This document shows positions 36,098 to 43,680 of a stretch of 64,000 bases of DNA, in pieces. Numbering within the stretch: position 1 is the first letter of the stretch; the number at the start of each line of letters is the position of its first letter. The stretch is from NCBI GenBank assembly GCA_964517135.1, contig CAZFBA010000011.1:43145-107144 (forward strand), in the 5' to 3' direction. A program made the translations under genes and the position numbers. The DNA comes from CAZFBA01 sp964517135. GTDB lineage: Bacteria > Cyanobacteriota > Vampirovibrionia > JBFMGH01. The notes beneath the pieces were generated by a model. It did no database searches and was not told the DNA's origin. It worked only from the letters and a program-made list of their open reading frames with translations.

Positions 36098-36261
36098 ATT
36101 TGAAACATAACTTTAAAAAAGATAACAGTCTTAATATAAGACCAATGAATAACTGATTTCAGCAATAACAAGCAGGAGGTTTACCACTTTCTTTGATCTG
36201 AGAACATACGAGTTATTCTGAGATCCCATCTTTATCTAAAAATAATTTCTCTGTATAATAA

Positions 36262-36490
36262 AATAATTGTGCATAACTTAAAAATTTTTCGGTTTTCAAA
36301 ACCCATACCATGACAGGTACTTGACCCCATAAAGGGGGACGAAGCCCTCATTCGCTGACAACGTTAGCTATCCCCCGGGTGGTGTGGTCACCACTGAACT
36401 ACAACTGGCTTGCTGACTTCGTATACGTGCTTTGAAAGCCCAGGCCAATTGGCTCGTTTAACCCATATCTTTACTTTTAAATTTTTTTTG
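36262..36490. repeat. R1 interspersed element, copy 2 (right end decayed)
   Basis: The left end TTGTGCATAACTTAAAAATT and GGTTTTCAAAACCC match copies 1 and 3. The core shares GCCCAGGCCAAT and ACCCATATCTTTACTTTTAA with copy 1. The right inverted end is missing because the macro-domain gene begins there. Confidence 0.6.
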
Positions 36491-36501
36491 GGGAAAAACT
36501 A

Positions 36502-37047
36502 TTGGTACAAAAAAGAATTCATGATTCAAAAATAATTGAGTTAACCCAGGGAGATATTACCCATCAGGTTGTAGATGCTATCGTTAATGCAGCTAATTCA
36601 AGCCTGCTTGGCGGCGGAGGGGTTGATGGTGCTATCCATCGGGCAGGAGGCCCTGACATTCTGGAAGAATGCAAAAAAATTCGTGCTTCAAAAGGCAAAC
36701 TGCCAACAGGTCAGGCAGTAATTACCTCTGCCGGAAGGCTTAAAGCCAAATATGTTATCCACACCGTCGGGCCCATCTGGAATGGTGGCAAAAACCACGA
36801 ACCTGAACTTCTGGCCAATGCCTATAGAAACAGCCTGAAACTTGCCAGTGAAAACAACTTAAAGACCATTGCTTTTCCATCTGTTAGTACTGGAGTCTAT
36901 GGTTATCCGGTAGAACATGCTGCTATTATAGCCCTTAAAACGGTTTCTAACTACTTAAAAGGTGAAACGGGTGTTGAGCTTGTTAGGTTTGTATTATACG
37001 ATCATAAAACCTTTAACGGCTATAAAAAAGCTCTGGCCTATATTTAG
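36502..37047 (+). CDS. Macro-domain protein (ADP-ribose binding/deacetylase type)
   Basis: A 181-residue single macro domain of the YmdB/MacroD type: IIELTQGDITHQVVDAIVNA, AANSSLLGGGGVDGAIHRAGG, GQAVITSAGRL and FPSVSTGVYGYP. Members remove acetyl from O-acetyl-ADP-ribose or ADP-ribose from proteins. The start is TTG with GGGG about nine bases upstream; no ATG is available in frame. The gene begins at the ragged end of an R1 element, so its promoter may lie in the repeat. Confidence 0.92.
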   Translation: MVQKRIHDSKIIELTQGDITHQVVDAIVNAANSSLLGGGGVDGAIHRAGGPDILEECKKIRASKGKLPTGQAVITSAGRLKAKYVIHTVGPIWNGGKNHEPELLANAYRNSLKLASENNLKTIAFPSVSTGVYGYPVEHAAIIALKTVSNYLKGETGVELVRFVLYDHKTFNGYKKALAYI

Positions 37048-37048
37048 G

Positions 37049-37657
37049 TTACCGGCTTTCACCTGTGAGAATATATTTTTCAAGATTTTTTCTAAACAAA
37101 ATAAGCATTAATAGAGTAATCATAATGCAATATATGATGTATGAAAGCGGCTGATCAAAAACCCACATTAAAAAAGCTGATAACGGAACAACAACATAAA
37201 TACCAATAGCCCTGAATCTGGTAACCAGCGATAACATTACTACAAGTGCTATTACAATAAGTGCAACCGGCCAGCAAAGAATTAATAATGTACCTGCACC
37301 TGTTGCAGCTCCTTTGCCACCAGTAAACTTAAGAAATACTGACTTTGTATGCCCCAGTACCGCCGCAAATGCAGCAACAGCTGGCAATAAAGACCACTCA
37401 GCAAAGATATTAAATTTGCTTTCCAGATACAAAGCCGCAACAACAGGTATAATGCCTTTAATAACATCTATAACCAGCACTAAGACTGCCGGCAACTTAC
37501 CTGCGACCCTGCTTGTATTAACAGCCCCGACATTACCGCTGCCACATTCTCTTACATCAACGCCTGCAAGCTTTTTACATACCAGATAAGCTGTAGGTAT
37601 CGACCCTATTAGATAAGATACCACCACCACACCTGTTAAAATTAAAATTTCATTCAT
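37049..37657 (-). CDS. plsY: Glycerol-3-phosphate acyltransferase PlsY
   Basis: A 202-residue inner-membrane enzyme transferring acyl from acyl-phosphate to glycerol-3-phosphate, the first step of phospholipid synthesis. The three conserved motifs are GSIPTAYLVCK, RECGSGNVGAVNTSRVAGK and LGHTKSVFLKFTGGKGAATGAG. It is convergent with the macro-domain gene with a 1-bp gap. Confidence 0.95.
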   Translation of the reverse strand: MNEILILTGVVVVSYLIGSIPTAYLVCKKLAGVDVRECGSGNVGAVNTSRVAGKLPAVLVLVIDVIKGIIPVVAALYLESKFNIFAEWSLLPAVAAFAAVLGHTKSVFLKFTGGKGAATGAGTLLILCWPVALIVIALVVMLSLVTRFRAIGIYVVVPLSAFLMWVFDQPLSYIIYCIMITLLMLILFRKNLEKYILTGESR

Positions 37658-37993
37658 CAGATATCACTCATATTTCTTTTTTTAAAGTATAAATAAACCA
37701 CTTCTCAATTGACACCCTTTTTTTAAAAAAATTAATGCAGAAATATCTGAAGGGATAAAAAGCTAATAGAATATGTTTTTTAAACCTGATTGCCTCTAAC
37801 CTGATACAGGTAAATTTTCACATTCTGTTAAGTAACCTTAAATCACCTTAATAACATAAAGAATTAAATCACTCTAAAAACCACCCTGGCTGTAAACCTG
37901 ATGTGTAAAGGAACTTAACCTAGTTTTGGAATATGCGAAAAAAAATTGATTTCGTTTTTGAATTAAGAAATTTTACGATTTTCATAAAAACCC

Positions 37994-38022
37994 TTCCGAT
38001 TTTCAAAATTAAAGGTTATAAT
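37994..38022 (+). promoter_or_regulatory. Promoter of a short transcript
   Basis: A perfect TATAAT (38017-38022) has TTCCGA 17 bp upstream. A small frame and a strong terminator follow within 230 bp. Confidence 0.45.
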
Positions 38023-38063
38023 AATCGTATCTGATGTTTTGGTATTTTTTTTGGTGAAATACT

Positions 38064-38162
38064 ATGATAAGAAGAGAATGGCATAATACAATAACCCAAA
38101 AAGTCTATGATTTATTTACTATCATCTTTTTAACTATGATTATATGTTATTTTAATTTTTAA
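38064..38162 (+). CDS. Candidate small membrane peptide (32 residues)
   Basis: An ATG preceded by GGTGAAATACT opens 32 codons: MIRREWHNTITQKVYDLF and then TIIFLTMIICYFNF. A charged head and one hydrophobic segment fit a single-pass membrane peptide. It lies within a unit that has a TATAAT box upstream and a rho-independent terminator downstream. The unit could instead be a small RNA. Confidence 0.4.
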   Translation: MIRREWHNTITQKVYDLFTIIFLTMIICYFNF

Positions 38163-38224
38163 ATATACACATCCCTCCCTATTTACCCTCAATAGCCAAA
38201 GAGCCGACCTATAACCTTACCCTG

Positions 38225-38248
38225 AGCACTTAAATTAGTGCTTTTTTT
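38225..38248 (+). terminator. Rho-independent terminator
   Basis: AGCACT/AGTGCT stem with a 6-base loop, followed by seven T. It closes the short unit at 38.0 kb. Confidence 0.75.
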
Positions 38249-38375
38249 ATATAACCCATTTAATTCATAAACTATTAATAAATTGACCTGAAACAGTTAT
38301 AGAAATTGACGTTTAGCGAATACATCTTTTTAACACAGTGTTAAAACATTGCAGGGAACAGAAGTTAGGGGGTCG

Positions 38376-38410
38376 GGTTTAAAAGTGCGGCGGCGCCGCA
38401 CTTTTAAACC
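38376..38410. repeat. 35-bp near-perfect palindrome, GC-rich centre
   Basis: Two 16-bp arms (GGTTTAAAAGTGCGGC and its exact complement) flank GGC. The GC centre stands out in DNA this AT-rich. It is preceded by TTAGGGGGTCGGG, similar to the lead-in of the palindrome at 52456. It lies in a gene-free stretch. Confidence 0.7.
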
Positions 38411-38484
38411 TTCTAGAATAAAAAGACTATAAATTGATGAATAATTCGGGATAATCGTGTGGTCTTTAAGAGCTCTCATAAGAA

Positions 38485-38528
38485 GTTGCCATCAAAAGGC
38501 AACTGATTCCAGAGACACTGGGTCCGGT
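38485..38528 (+). repeat. R2 interspersed hairpin repeat, copy 2
   Basis: GTTGCCATCAAAAGGCAACT plus CAGAGACACTGGGTCCGG matches the R2 copy after glgC (38 of 44 by hand). It contains the hairpins GTTGCC/GGCAAC and CCAG/CTGG. It sits downstream of the ThiF-like gene, as copy 1 sits downstream of glgC. Confidence 0.6.
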
Positions 38529-38644
38529 AAGCAAACTGATATCCGATAAAAGAAATTGGTGTCGGGTATGTCGCAAGAAATTAATTCCACGACAGGTTGA
38601 CTTGTGGTGTTCAAAGATAGCTGTATATCTCTTTTTCAGCAATG

Positions 38645-39442
38645 TCAATCAGAAAAGGTTCGTGTAATAGCATAATTTTCTTTTTCAAGCATTTTTCCAG
38701 GGCCACAGACAGGGCAATCAGTTTTACGTTCAACATTTATAGATTTAAAGGTTCCGCCAAGTCCATCGTATACCAGAAGAAGATTACCCGGCATATCAGC
38801 ACCGGCAAGAAGTCTGATGACAGCTGTTGCCTCTAAGCTACCCAGAACACCTGCGCAGGAACCCAGTATGCCCACTTCTGCACTTGTAGGGCCAAAATCT
38901 TCATCAGGCAACACCGGAAATAAACATCTCATACAGGCGGTCTTGCCTGGCAAAACGGTTAATTGCTGTCCGTGCAAAGCAACAACACCAGCATGTATGA
39001 ATGGTTTTTTTGATTCCACACATGCATCATTCAGCAAAAATTTTAGCGGCAGAGTATCCATGCAATCTACGACGCAATCATATGGATCAATTAGTTCCAG
39101 TACGTTATCAATAGTTAACCTTACCTGCTGATGTTTAACATTAACAGCAGGGTTAAAATCATTAACAAACTCTTTTGCAGATATAACCTTTGGTCTATTG
39201 AGGTCTTTTTCTGAATGCAGCACCTGTCTGTTAAGATTTGACTCATGAACATTATCATTATCAATGATACCAAGTGTACCCACTCCAGCTGCCGCAAGAT
39301 ACATAATTACAGGTGAGCCCAGCCCCCCGGCGCCAACAACCAATACCTTTGATTGCAAAAGTTTTTGCTGACCTATGCCACCTATTTCTTTGATTAAAAT
39401 GTTTCTACTGTACCTGATTTTCTGTTCTTCCGGTAAACTCAT
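38645..39442 (-). CDS. ThiF/MoeB/HesA-family E1-like adenylyltransferase
   Basis: A 265-residue E1-like enzyme. Its ATP-binding site is VLVVGAGGLGSPVIMYLAAA with DNDNVHESNLNRQ. The catalytic Arg and zinc cysteines are in CMRCLFP (about 189-194) and CPVCG (near the C-terminus). It adenylates the C-terminal Gly of a small sulphur carrier such as ThiS or MoaD. No carrier gene is nearby. The start ATG overlaps the preceding gene's stop (ATGA). Confidence 0.9.
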   Translation of the reverse strand: MSLPEEQKIRYSRNILIKEIGGIGQQKLLQSKVLVVGAGGLGSPVIMYLAAAGVGTLGIIDNDNVHESNLNRQVLHSEKDLNRPKVISAKEFVNDFNPAVNVKHQQVRLTIDNVLELIDPYDCVVDCMDTLPLKFLLNDACVESKKPFIHAGVVALHGQQLTVLPGKTACMRCLFPVLPDEDFGPTSAEVGILGSCAGVLGSLEATAVIRLLAGADMPGNLLLVYDGLGGTFKSINVERKTDCPVCGPGKMLEKENYAITRTFSD

Positions 39443-39735
39443 ATCTTTCTGGTAATCCTCAATGTGTAATAATCTTCTCTTTGCTCGATAAATTCTGTAT
39501 TATAACCATATTCACTCACTATCGAATGAACTTCAGAGGCTGACTGTTCTCCACAGATCCATATTTCAATGTATTCAGCTTTTTGTAGATTACTTTGTGC
39601 CAGTAGTGTTTTTAGATCCTTATAGGGATAGCTTGAATTACGATAGTCAAGCCTTTTACAGGGTGTTACAGGGTTAAAAGGCAAGAAACCTTTTGTTTTT
39701 TTGACCGGTTTTATCTTATGGTCATCTCCTGGCAT
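39439..39735 (-). CDS. TusA-fold-like protein without the active cysteine
   Basis: A 98-residue protein. After a basic N-terminal tail, residues 27-97 follow the TusA/SirA pattern: an LDYRNSSYPYKDLKTLLAQ segment where TusA has LDxxGxxCPxP, then AEYIEIWICGEQSASEVHSI and the end YGYNTEFIEQREDYYTLRIT. The sulphur-carrying CPxP motif is absent (YPYK). It is coupled to the ThiF-like gene by a 4-bp overlap, so a role as partner or regulator in sulphur relay is plausible but unproven. Confidence 0.6.
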   Translation of the reverse strand: MPGDDHKIKPVKKTKGFLPFNPVTPCKRLDYRNSSYPYKDLKTLLAQSNLQKAEYIEIWICGEQSASEVHSIVSEYGYNTEFIEQREDYYTLRITRKI

Positions 39736-39807
39736 AATTTATAAACTCTCAATTTAAATAAAATACTTTAATATATTATCATAAGTAACTGTTATTAATA
39801 AAACTGC

Positions 39808-39834
39808 AAAAAAGCTGCCAGATTAGCTGACAGC
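39808..39834 (-). terminator. Terminator of the small-peptide unit
   Basis: On the minus strand GCTGTCAG and CTGGCAGC pair around CTAAT (one G-T pair), followed by TTTTTT. Confidence 0.7.
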
Positions 39835-39854
39835 CTTTTTATAAGTTTGTAAAC

Positions 39855-39974
39855 TTATACTTGTGTTTTCCTGAGCGGTATTTCAGCAGGGCAAAAACGT
39901 TTTTCTATTAATACAACTTTTTTGAAAGCCTTCTGACACTTAAAACACATGATAGACAGGAATAAAATAAACAT
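39855..39974 (-). CDS. Candidate small peptide (39 residues)
   Basis: An ATG with AAGGAG just upstream (AAGGAGACT-ATG) opens 39 codons: MFILFLSIMCFKCQKAFKKV and then VLIEKRFCPAEIPLRKTQV. The hydrophobic head, the CFKC pair, a further Cys-Pro and the basic body are notable. It follows the 52-residue frame at 40164 by 31 bp and is closed by a terminator, so the two may form one unit. No family recognised. Confidence 0.5.
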   Translation of the reverse strand: MFILFLSIMCFKCQKAFKKVVLIEKRFCPAEIPLRKTQV

Positions 39975-40005
39975 AGTCTCCTTACATCATTATTATTAAA
40001 GTTAA

Positions 40006-40164
40006 TCAGGCAATTAAAGATCTTGGAATTCTTGGCTTGGATATGAACTGAAGCTCATAATAGGCCCTGATGGTTTCAACCGGTACAGCAACATAATTTG
40101 TTGCCTGGACTTCTTTAGTTATCTGTTTATTTTTTGCAGATTTATTTTTCTTTGTTTGATTCAT
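40006..40164 (-). CDS. Candidate small protein (52 residues)
   Basis: An ATG preceded by GGAAGG at 8 bases opens 52 codons. The first 20 residues are very Lys/Asn-rich (MNQTKKNKSAKNKQITKE). The rest is TNYVAVPVETIRAYYELQF and a basic end. It is the first of two small frames closed by one terminator. Function unknown; a nucleic-acid-binding or chaperone-like peptide is only a guess. Confidence 0.55.
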   Translation of the reverse strand: MNQTKKNKSAKNKQITKEVQATNYVAVPVETIRAYYELQFISKPRIPRSLIA

Positions 40165-40606
40165 TTTAAATGCCTTCCAGGTGGGTATAAAGGGGGATTA
40201 ACACTGGTGGGTAATTTATAAGGGGGGGGTACTCTGTTACATAAATAAATGGTGGATAATATTAAGCTGATAAAAATAATTGTGAATTTTACACTTATTT
40301 GTAATGATTTTAATTGTACACACTACACTTAATTTTTGCAAGGGGTATAAGAGGTATTTTTAAAAAAAATTTAAAACGTACAAAAATTAATTATATCAAC
40401 TATTTACAAACCTTGTTTTATATTAATACTAGAAAGATATTATAAAATACATTTGTATTTTTAACTATACCAGATAACTATTGACACTAAAAGAATTAAA
40501 CAATTCTGCGCTCTTTATCCTGAAATCTGATTACATATGACGTTTATTGATAGAAACTAAAATAGCATTAGCAACTTTTTTGATTGTGAGGTTTTATAAA
40601 AATACG
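40165..40606. other. AT-rich intergenic stretch
   Basis: Divergent space between the small-peptide unit and the secreted protein. It contains an 8-G homopolymer run at 40223-40230 and long A/T runs. No clear promoter or hairpin was identified. Confidence 0.5.
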
Positions 40607-40879
40607 ATGAAGAGAATAATGTTGATAGTTTTTATAGTGCTAAACCTTGCCGCAGGAAATATTGCCATTGCCCGGCAGATACCACCCGCAGACAGCACAA
40701 AAGATTATACAGAAAAAACAAATCATAATGCTTATGAAAAGGCTTCTTTAAGTTTGTTAATGAAGCTTTCTCCCTTGTCAAAAGAGATTAAATCAGGGCT
40801 CAAAAATGATGTACCTGATAGCAAAGATGTTTTAGAGTTGATTAATGAGACTATTAGCCCTGCTATCAGGCTTAAATAA
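40607..40879 (+). CDS. Small secreted protein
   Basis: A 90-residue protein with a signal peptide (KRIMLIVFIVLNLAAGNIAIA) and a short polar mature part ending TISPAIRLK. The start is uncertain: ATG at 40607 is favoured by the signal peptide, but the ribosome site is poor; a TTG at 40547 extends it by 20 residues. It is convergent with the MerR-type regulator. No family recognised. Confidence 0.5.
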   Translation: MKRIMLIVFIVLNLAAGNIAIARQIPPADSTKDYTEKTNHNAYEKASLSLLMKLSPLSKEIKSGLKNDVPDSKDVLELINETISPAIRLK

Positions 40880-40897
40880 AGAACAGAGAAATAACAA

Positions 40898-41299
40898 TTA
40901 TTTTTTAGCTGGTTGTTTTTTCTGGTAGACTTCACATGTTTTACAGTTTTTACCGGATTTTGCACAGACAATATCAGCAAGTTCCCAGCAGCATTTTGTG
41001 TTATCGACGTAAGCTTCACATTTTGTGTGTATTTCTTCAGGGCAGTCTCTTATTTTCCAGCAGGGTATCATATCAAGAAGCATTTTTAACGCAGGTATAC
41101 TTATGCCGTCGCTATGAATCAGGTGTCTCAAACACCTTATCCATTTAATATCATTATTAGAATAAAGCCTCTTTCCACTTTGCCTGGAGACTTTTACAAG
41201 ACCTTCATCCTCATAAATTCTTAAAGTTCTGGGGTGAACGTCAAGTATTTTAGCTGCAACACCTATTGGATAAACGGGCATGTTATCTTCAACTAACAT
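40898..41299 (-). CDS. MerR-family regulator with two-CW zinc-type tail
   Basis: A 133-residue protein. Residues 8-75 are a MerR winged HTH resembling HspR/GlnR (YPIGVAAKILDVHPRTLRIY and RLYSNNDIKWIRCLRHLIH). The remaining 55 residues are Cys-rich: CWKIRDCPEE, KCEAY, CCWEL, VCAK, CKTCEVYQ, the spacing of the two-CW domain that is usually found in sensor or signalling proteins. GGAG lies six bases before the ATG. It may sense metal or redox state; its targets are unknown. Confidence 0.8.
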   Translation of the reverse strand: MLVEDNMPVYPIGVAAKILDVHPRTLRIYEDEGLVKVSRQSGKRLYSNNDIKWIRCLRHLIHSDGISIPALKMLLDMIPCWKIRDCPEEIHTKCEAYVDNTKCCWELADIVCAKSGKNCKTCEVYQKKQPAKK

Positions 41300-41506
41300 T
41301 TAAACTCCTGTAGCTTTGCTGTCTAAACTTTTATTATATATAACTTTACAATTTCAGTATACAATTTATTTTAATATTAAACTATTTTTTACAATACAAA
41401 AAATATCTTAAAGCTATGCATCTGTTTTGGAATTTTTAAAAAACATCTTTGTATTAATTGACTTTTTGTAATTATCGTTTAATTATCAGAAAATAATATA
41501 TTAAAA

Positions 41507-41684
41507 AAGATCCTTGCATAACTTAAAAATTTTCGATTTTCAAAACCCAGATCCCGCCCACCCTAAAGGAAGGCATGGGGTCTCACTCTCAGGCTGCGCC
41601 TGTTCGTTCAACCCATATCTTTACTTTTAATATTTTTGAAAATCGAAAACAGGAAATTGATTGTTATAGTTATGCATTAGTCTT
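41507..41684. repeat. R1 interspersed element, copy 3 (178 bp)
   Basis: Both ends are present: left AAGATCCTTGCATAACTTAA, right the complement of AAGACTAATGCATAACTATA. TAAAA flanks both sides. The core is short (about 80 bp) but keeps TTCAACCCATATCTTTACTT. It ends 15 bp before the EamA gene. Confidence 0.7.
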
Positions 41685-41698
41685 TAAAACAGTGCTGT

Positions 41699-42658
41699 AT
41701 GACTGCAATAGATAAAAAAACTCTAATAAAGGCCAACTTTTTGCTGTTAATTTCGGCAATTGCTTTTGGCAGTTCATTTGTTGCTACAAAAATAGCGCTG
41801 GAATCATACAGCCCTTATGTTATAGCTTTTGGCAGGCTAGCAGTAGGTTCATTTGCACTGATTTTCTTTTTAAACCTGCTTAAAAAAACTACTGTCTTAA
41901 AAAAAGACTGGAAATTATTCTTTTTTATTGGCTTTTTTGAGCCCTTTTTATGCTTTATTCTTGAAGGTAACGCACTGAGATTTACTTCTGCCTCTCAGGC
42001 CGGTATCATTAATGCTGTTTTACCTTTGATGGTAGCCACCGGAGCCTTCTTTTTTCTCAAAGAAAGACTGAATTTTCAAAAACTCAGCGGGCTTTTTATT
42101 GCTATAGCTGGCGTGGTCTGGCTAACATTATCAGCACAGATTACTGAACATGCCCCTGACCCACTGCTTGGTAACTTACTTGAAATATTGACAATGCTCA
42201 GTGCAGCTATTGCAATTATTGCCGTAAAAAGTCTTTGCCGTCGTTATTCATGGTTTTTTATCACTGCTACACAAATTTTAATTAGCAGTGTTCTGTTTAT
42301 ACCAGTAGTTATGCTGCACCCTCAAACATATCATATAGAATTTGCCATGGCACCTCTTCTGGCAATAATTTATCTGGGCCTGTTCTGTAATATGCTGGCA
42401 TATGGCTTTTATAATTACGGTATCAGCAAAATACCGGCCAGCCAGGCTTCTGTCTATGTAAACCTGATACCTGTATTTGCAATGTTTTTCGGGTTTTTAA
42501 TACTAAAAGAACAGATAACAATAATAACTATACTGGCATCATTAGTTGTCTTTACTGGTGTATTTATAAGTCAGACTGAAAAACTACCTGATATACCCTT
42601 ATTTTATGCACGTTTGCAAAAATTACGGGGTAAAGTATTTCCGGTTAGCCCCAGATAA
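41699..42658 (+). CDS. EamA/DMT-family transporter
   Basis: A 319-residue membrane protein with ten hydrophobic helices in two EamA halves (LLLISAIAFGSSFVATKIAL; NLLEILTMLSAAIAIIAVKS), a drug/metabolite exporter of the RhaT/YdcZ type. The substrate cannot be predicted. It starts just after an R1 element with only a weak ribosome site. Confidence 0.9.
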   Translation: MTAIDKKTLIKANFLLLISAIAFGSSFVATKIALESYSPYVIAFGRLAVGSFALIFFLNLLKKTTVLKKDWKLFFFIGFFEPFLCFILEGNALRFTSASQAGIINAVLPLMVATGAFFFLKERLNFQKLSGLFIAIAGVVWLTLSAQITEHAPDPLLGNLLEILTMLSAAIAIIAVKSLCRRYSWFFITATQILISSVLFIPVVMLHPQTYHIEFAMAPLLAIIYLGLFCNMLAYGFYNYGISKIPASQASVYVNLIPVFAMFFGFLILKEQITIITILASLVVFTGVFISQTEKLPDIPLFYARLQKLRGKVFPVSPR

Positions 42659-42869
42659 TAAAGTATCTTAGTTAATAATTTTATGAATTGTAAACAAAAA
42701 ATAAAAAAACTTTTTAGTCAGCAAAAAGCTTGAAACCCTCACTACATCTATTTAGTGTAGAATAGACAATATAAAATATTGTAAATACCACACTAAGTTA
42801 TTAGCAATTTTTTTTGACCTCCATTTTTAAATTAATCAAGAGGAATAAAAAGCATATTATAAAAGGTTA

Positions 42870-43126
42870 AAGAAAAACAGGAGAGCACAAAAGATACCAG
42901 CTATCTAGCGATTAGAGATTGCATTATTAGCTTGCCAAAAAGAGAAAATAAAAATCATAGTTTTATGCTATCAGAGGCTTAAATTGACCTCTATCTTAAC
43001 CACAAGATAAACCAGAAAGCACCAGAAGGGAATATTATTGCCCTACCCCTTAGTTAAAAAAACACTGAAGAAAAAAAGACCCACAAACTTTTGTTATAGA
43101 TCTCTTAAATAGAGATCTTTTTTTAT
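42870..43126 (+). ncRNA. Possible structured small RNA
   Basis: A gene-free stretch of about 230 bp ends in a strong terminator, with no gene just upstream except EamA 210 bp before. Its two ends can pair (ACAAAAG 42887-42893 with CTTTTGT 43088-43094). Inside are hairpins such as AGAGG/CCTCT (around 42975-42995) and GGG/CCC. The overall rod-like fold and length recall 6S-type RNAs, but no conserved signature was recognised. It could also be the 3' UTR of EamA. Confidence 0.3.
43098..43126 (+). terminator. Rho-independent terminator
   Basis: AGATCTC/GAGATCT with a 7-base loop, followed by TTTTTTTATTTT. Confidence 0.8.
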
Positions 43127-43164
43127 TTTAGTGTATTCCACTTTGTTATTGATTAGGTGTGCCC

Positions 43165-43254
43165 ATATCTTAAATTTATATATTTTGCAAATCGAAACCA
43201 GAAAAATCTTTTTGGCAACATGAAAATCTTGCATTGTGATTATGCATCAGTCTT
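43165..43254. repeat. R1 element remnant, copy 4
   Basis: The right half of R1 is present (CCCATATCTTA, AAATCGAAAC, TTATGCATCAGTCTT); the left inverted end is not clear. Confidence 0.5.
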
Positions 43255-43480
43255 TAATATATAAATACATCTTAATATGATATTTAGAAAATTAAAGATA
43301 ACCAGAAATCTGATACAGTTTTAAATCAAAAAATATTTATTACTGTCGATATACAACAAAAACCTCAAATTAAACAATCAATTCACAGGCAAAACAATCT
43401 CACTATTTCGAAAGACACAAGTGTTAAGAAATGTAACATTGAACTTTTGTAACAATAAAACCAGCTAATTTGCTTCGAAT

Positions 43481-43499
43481 GTATATATCATGTATATAC
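43481..43499. promoter_or_regulatory. 19-bp palindrome upstream of the GDPH gene
   Basis: GTATATA-TCATG-TATATAC lies about 180 bp before the ATG. It could be an operator for the neighbouring XRE regulator or simply part of an AT-rich promoter. Confidence 0.3.
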
Positions 43500-43680
43500 C
43501 ACTTATAGCAAAAGAGGTTATTTAGCGATACCTTGCTTTACATTTTGACCAATCAATAATCACTCTCAGACAATCACAAAGAAATGGTTGTTTTTATATT
43601 CATAGGGGATCTTAGTACTCAATATTTTTTATTTAGGTCATCGAGAAATCAAAAGAGAGATATAGGAGGAATTGGGAGAT

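Noticed and set aside
36170..36200. AGGAGG at 36175 as a ribosome site for a small gene
   Set aside because: No start codon follows within a suitable distance, and all three frames close quickly.
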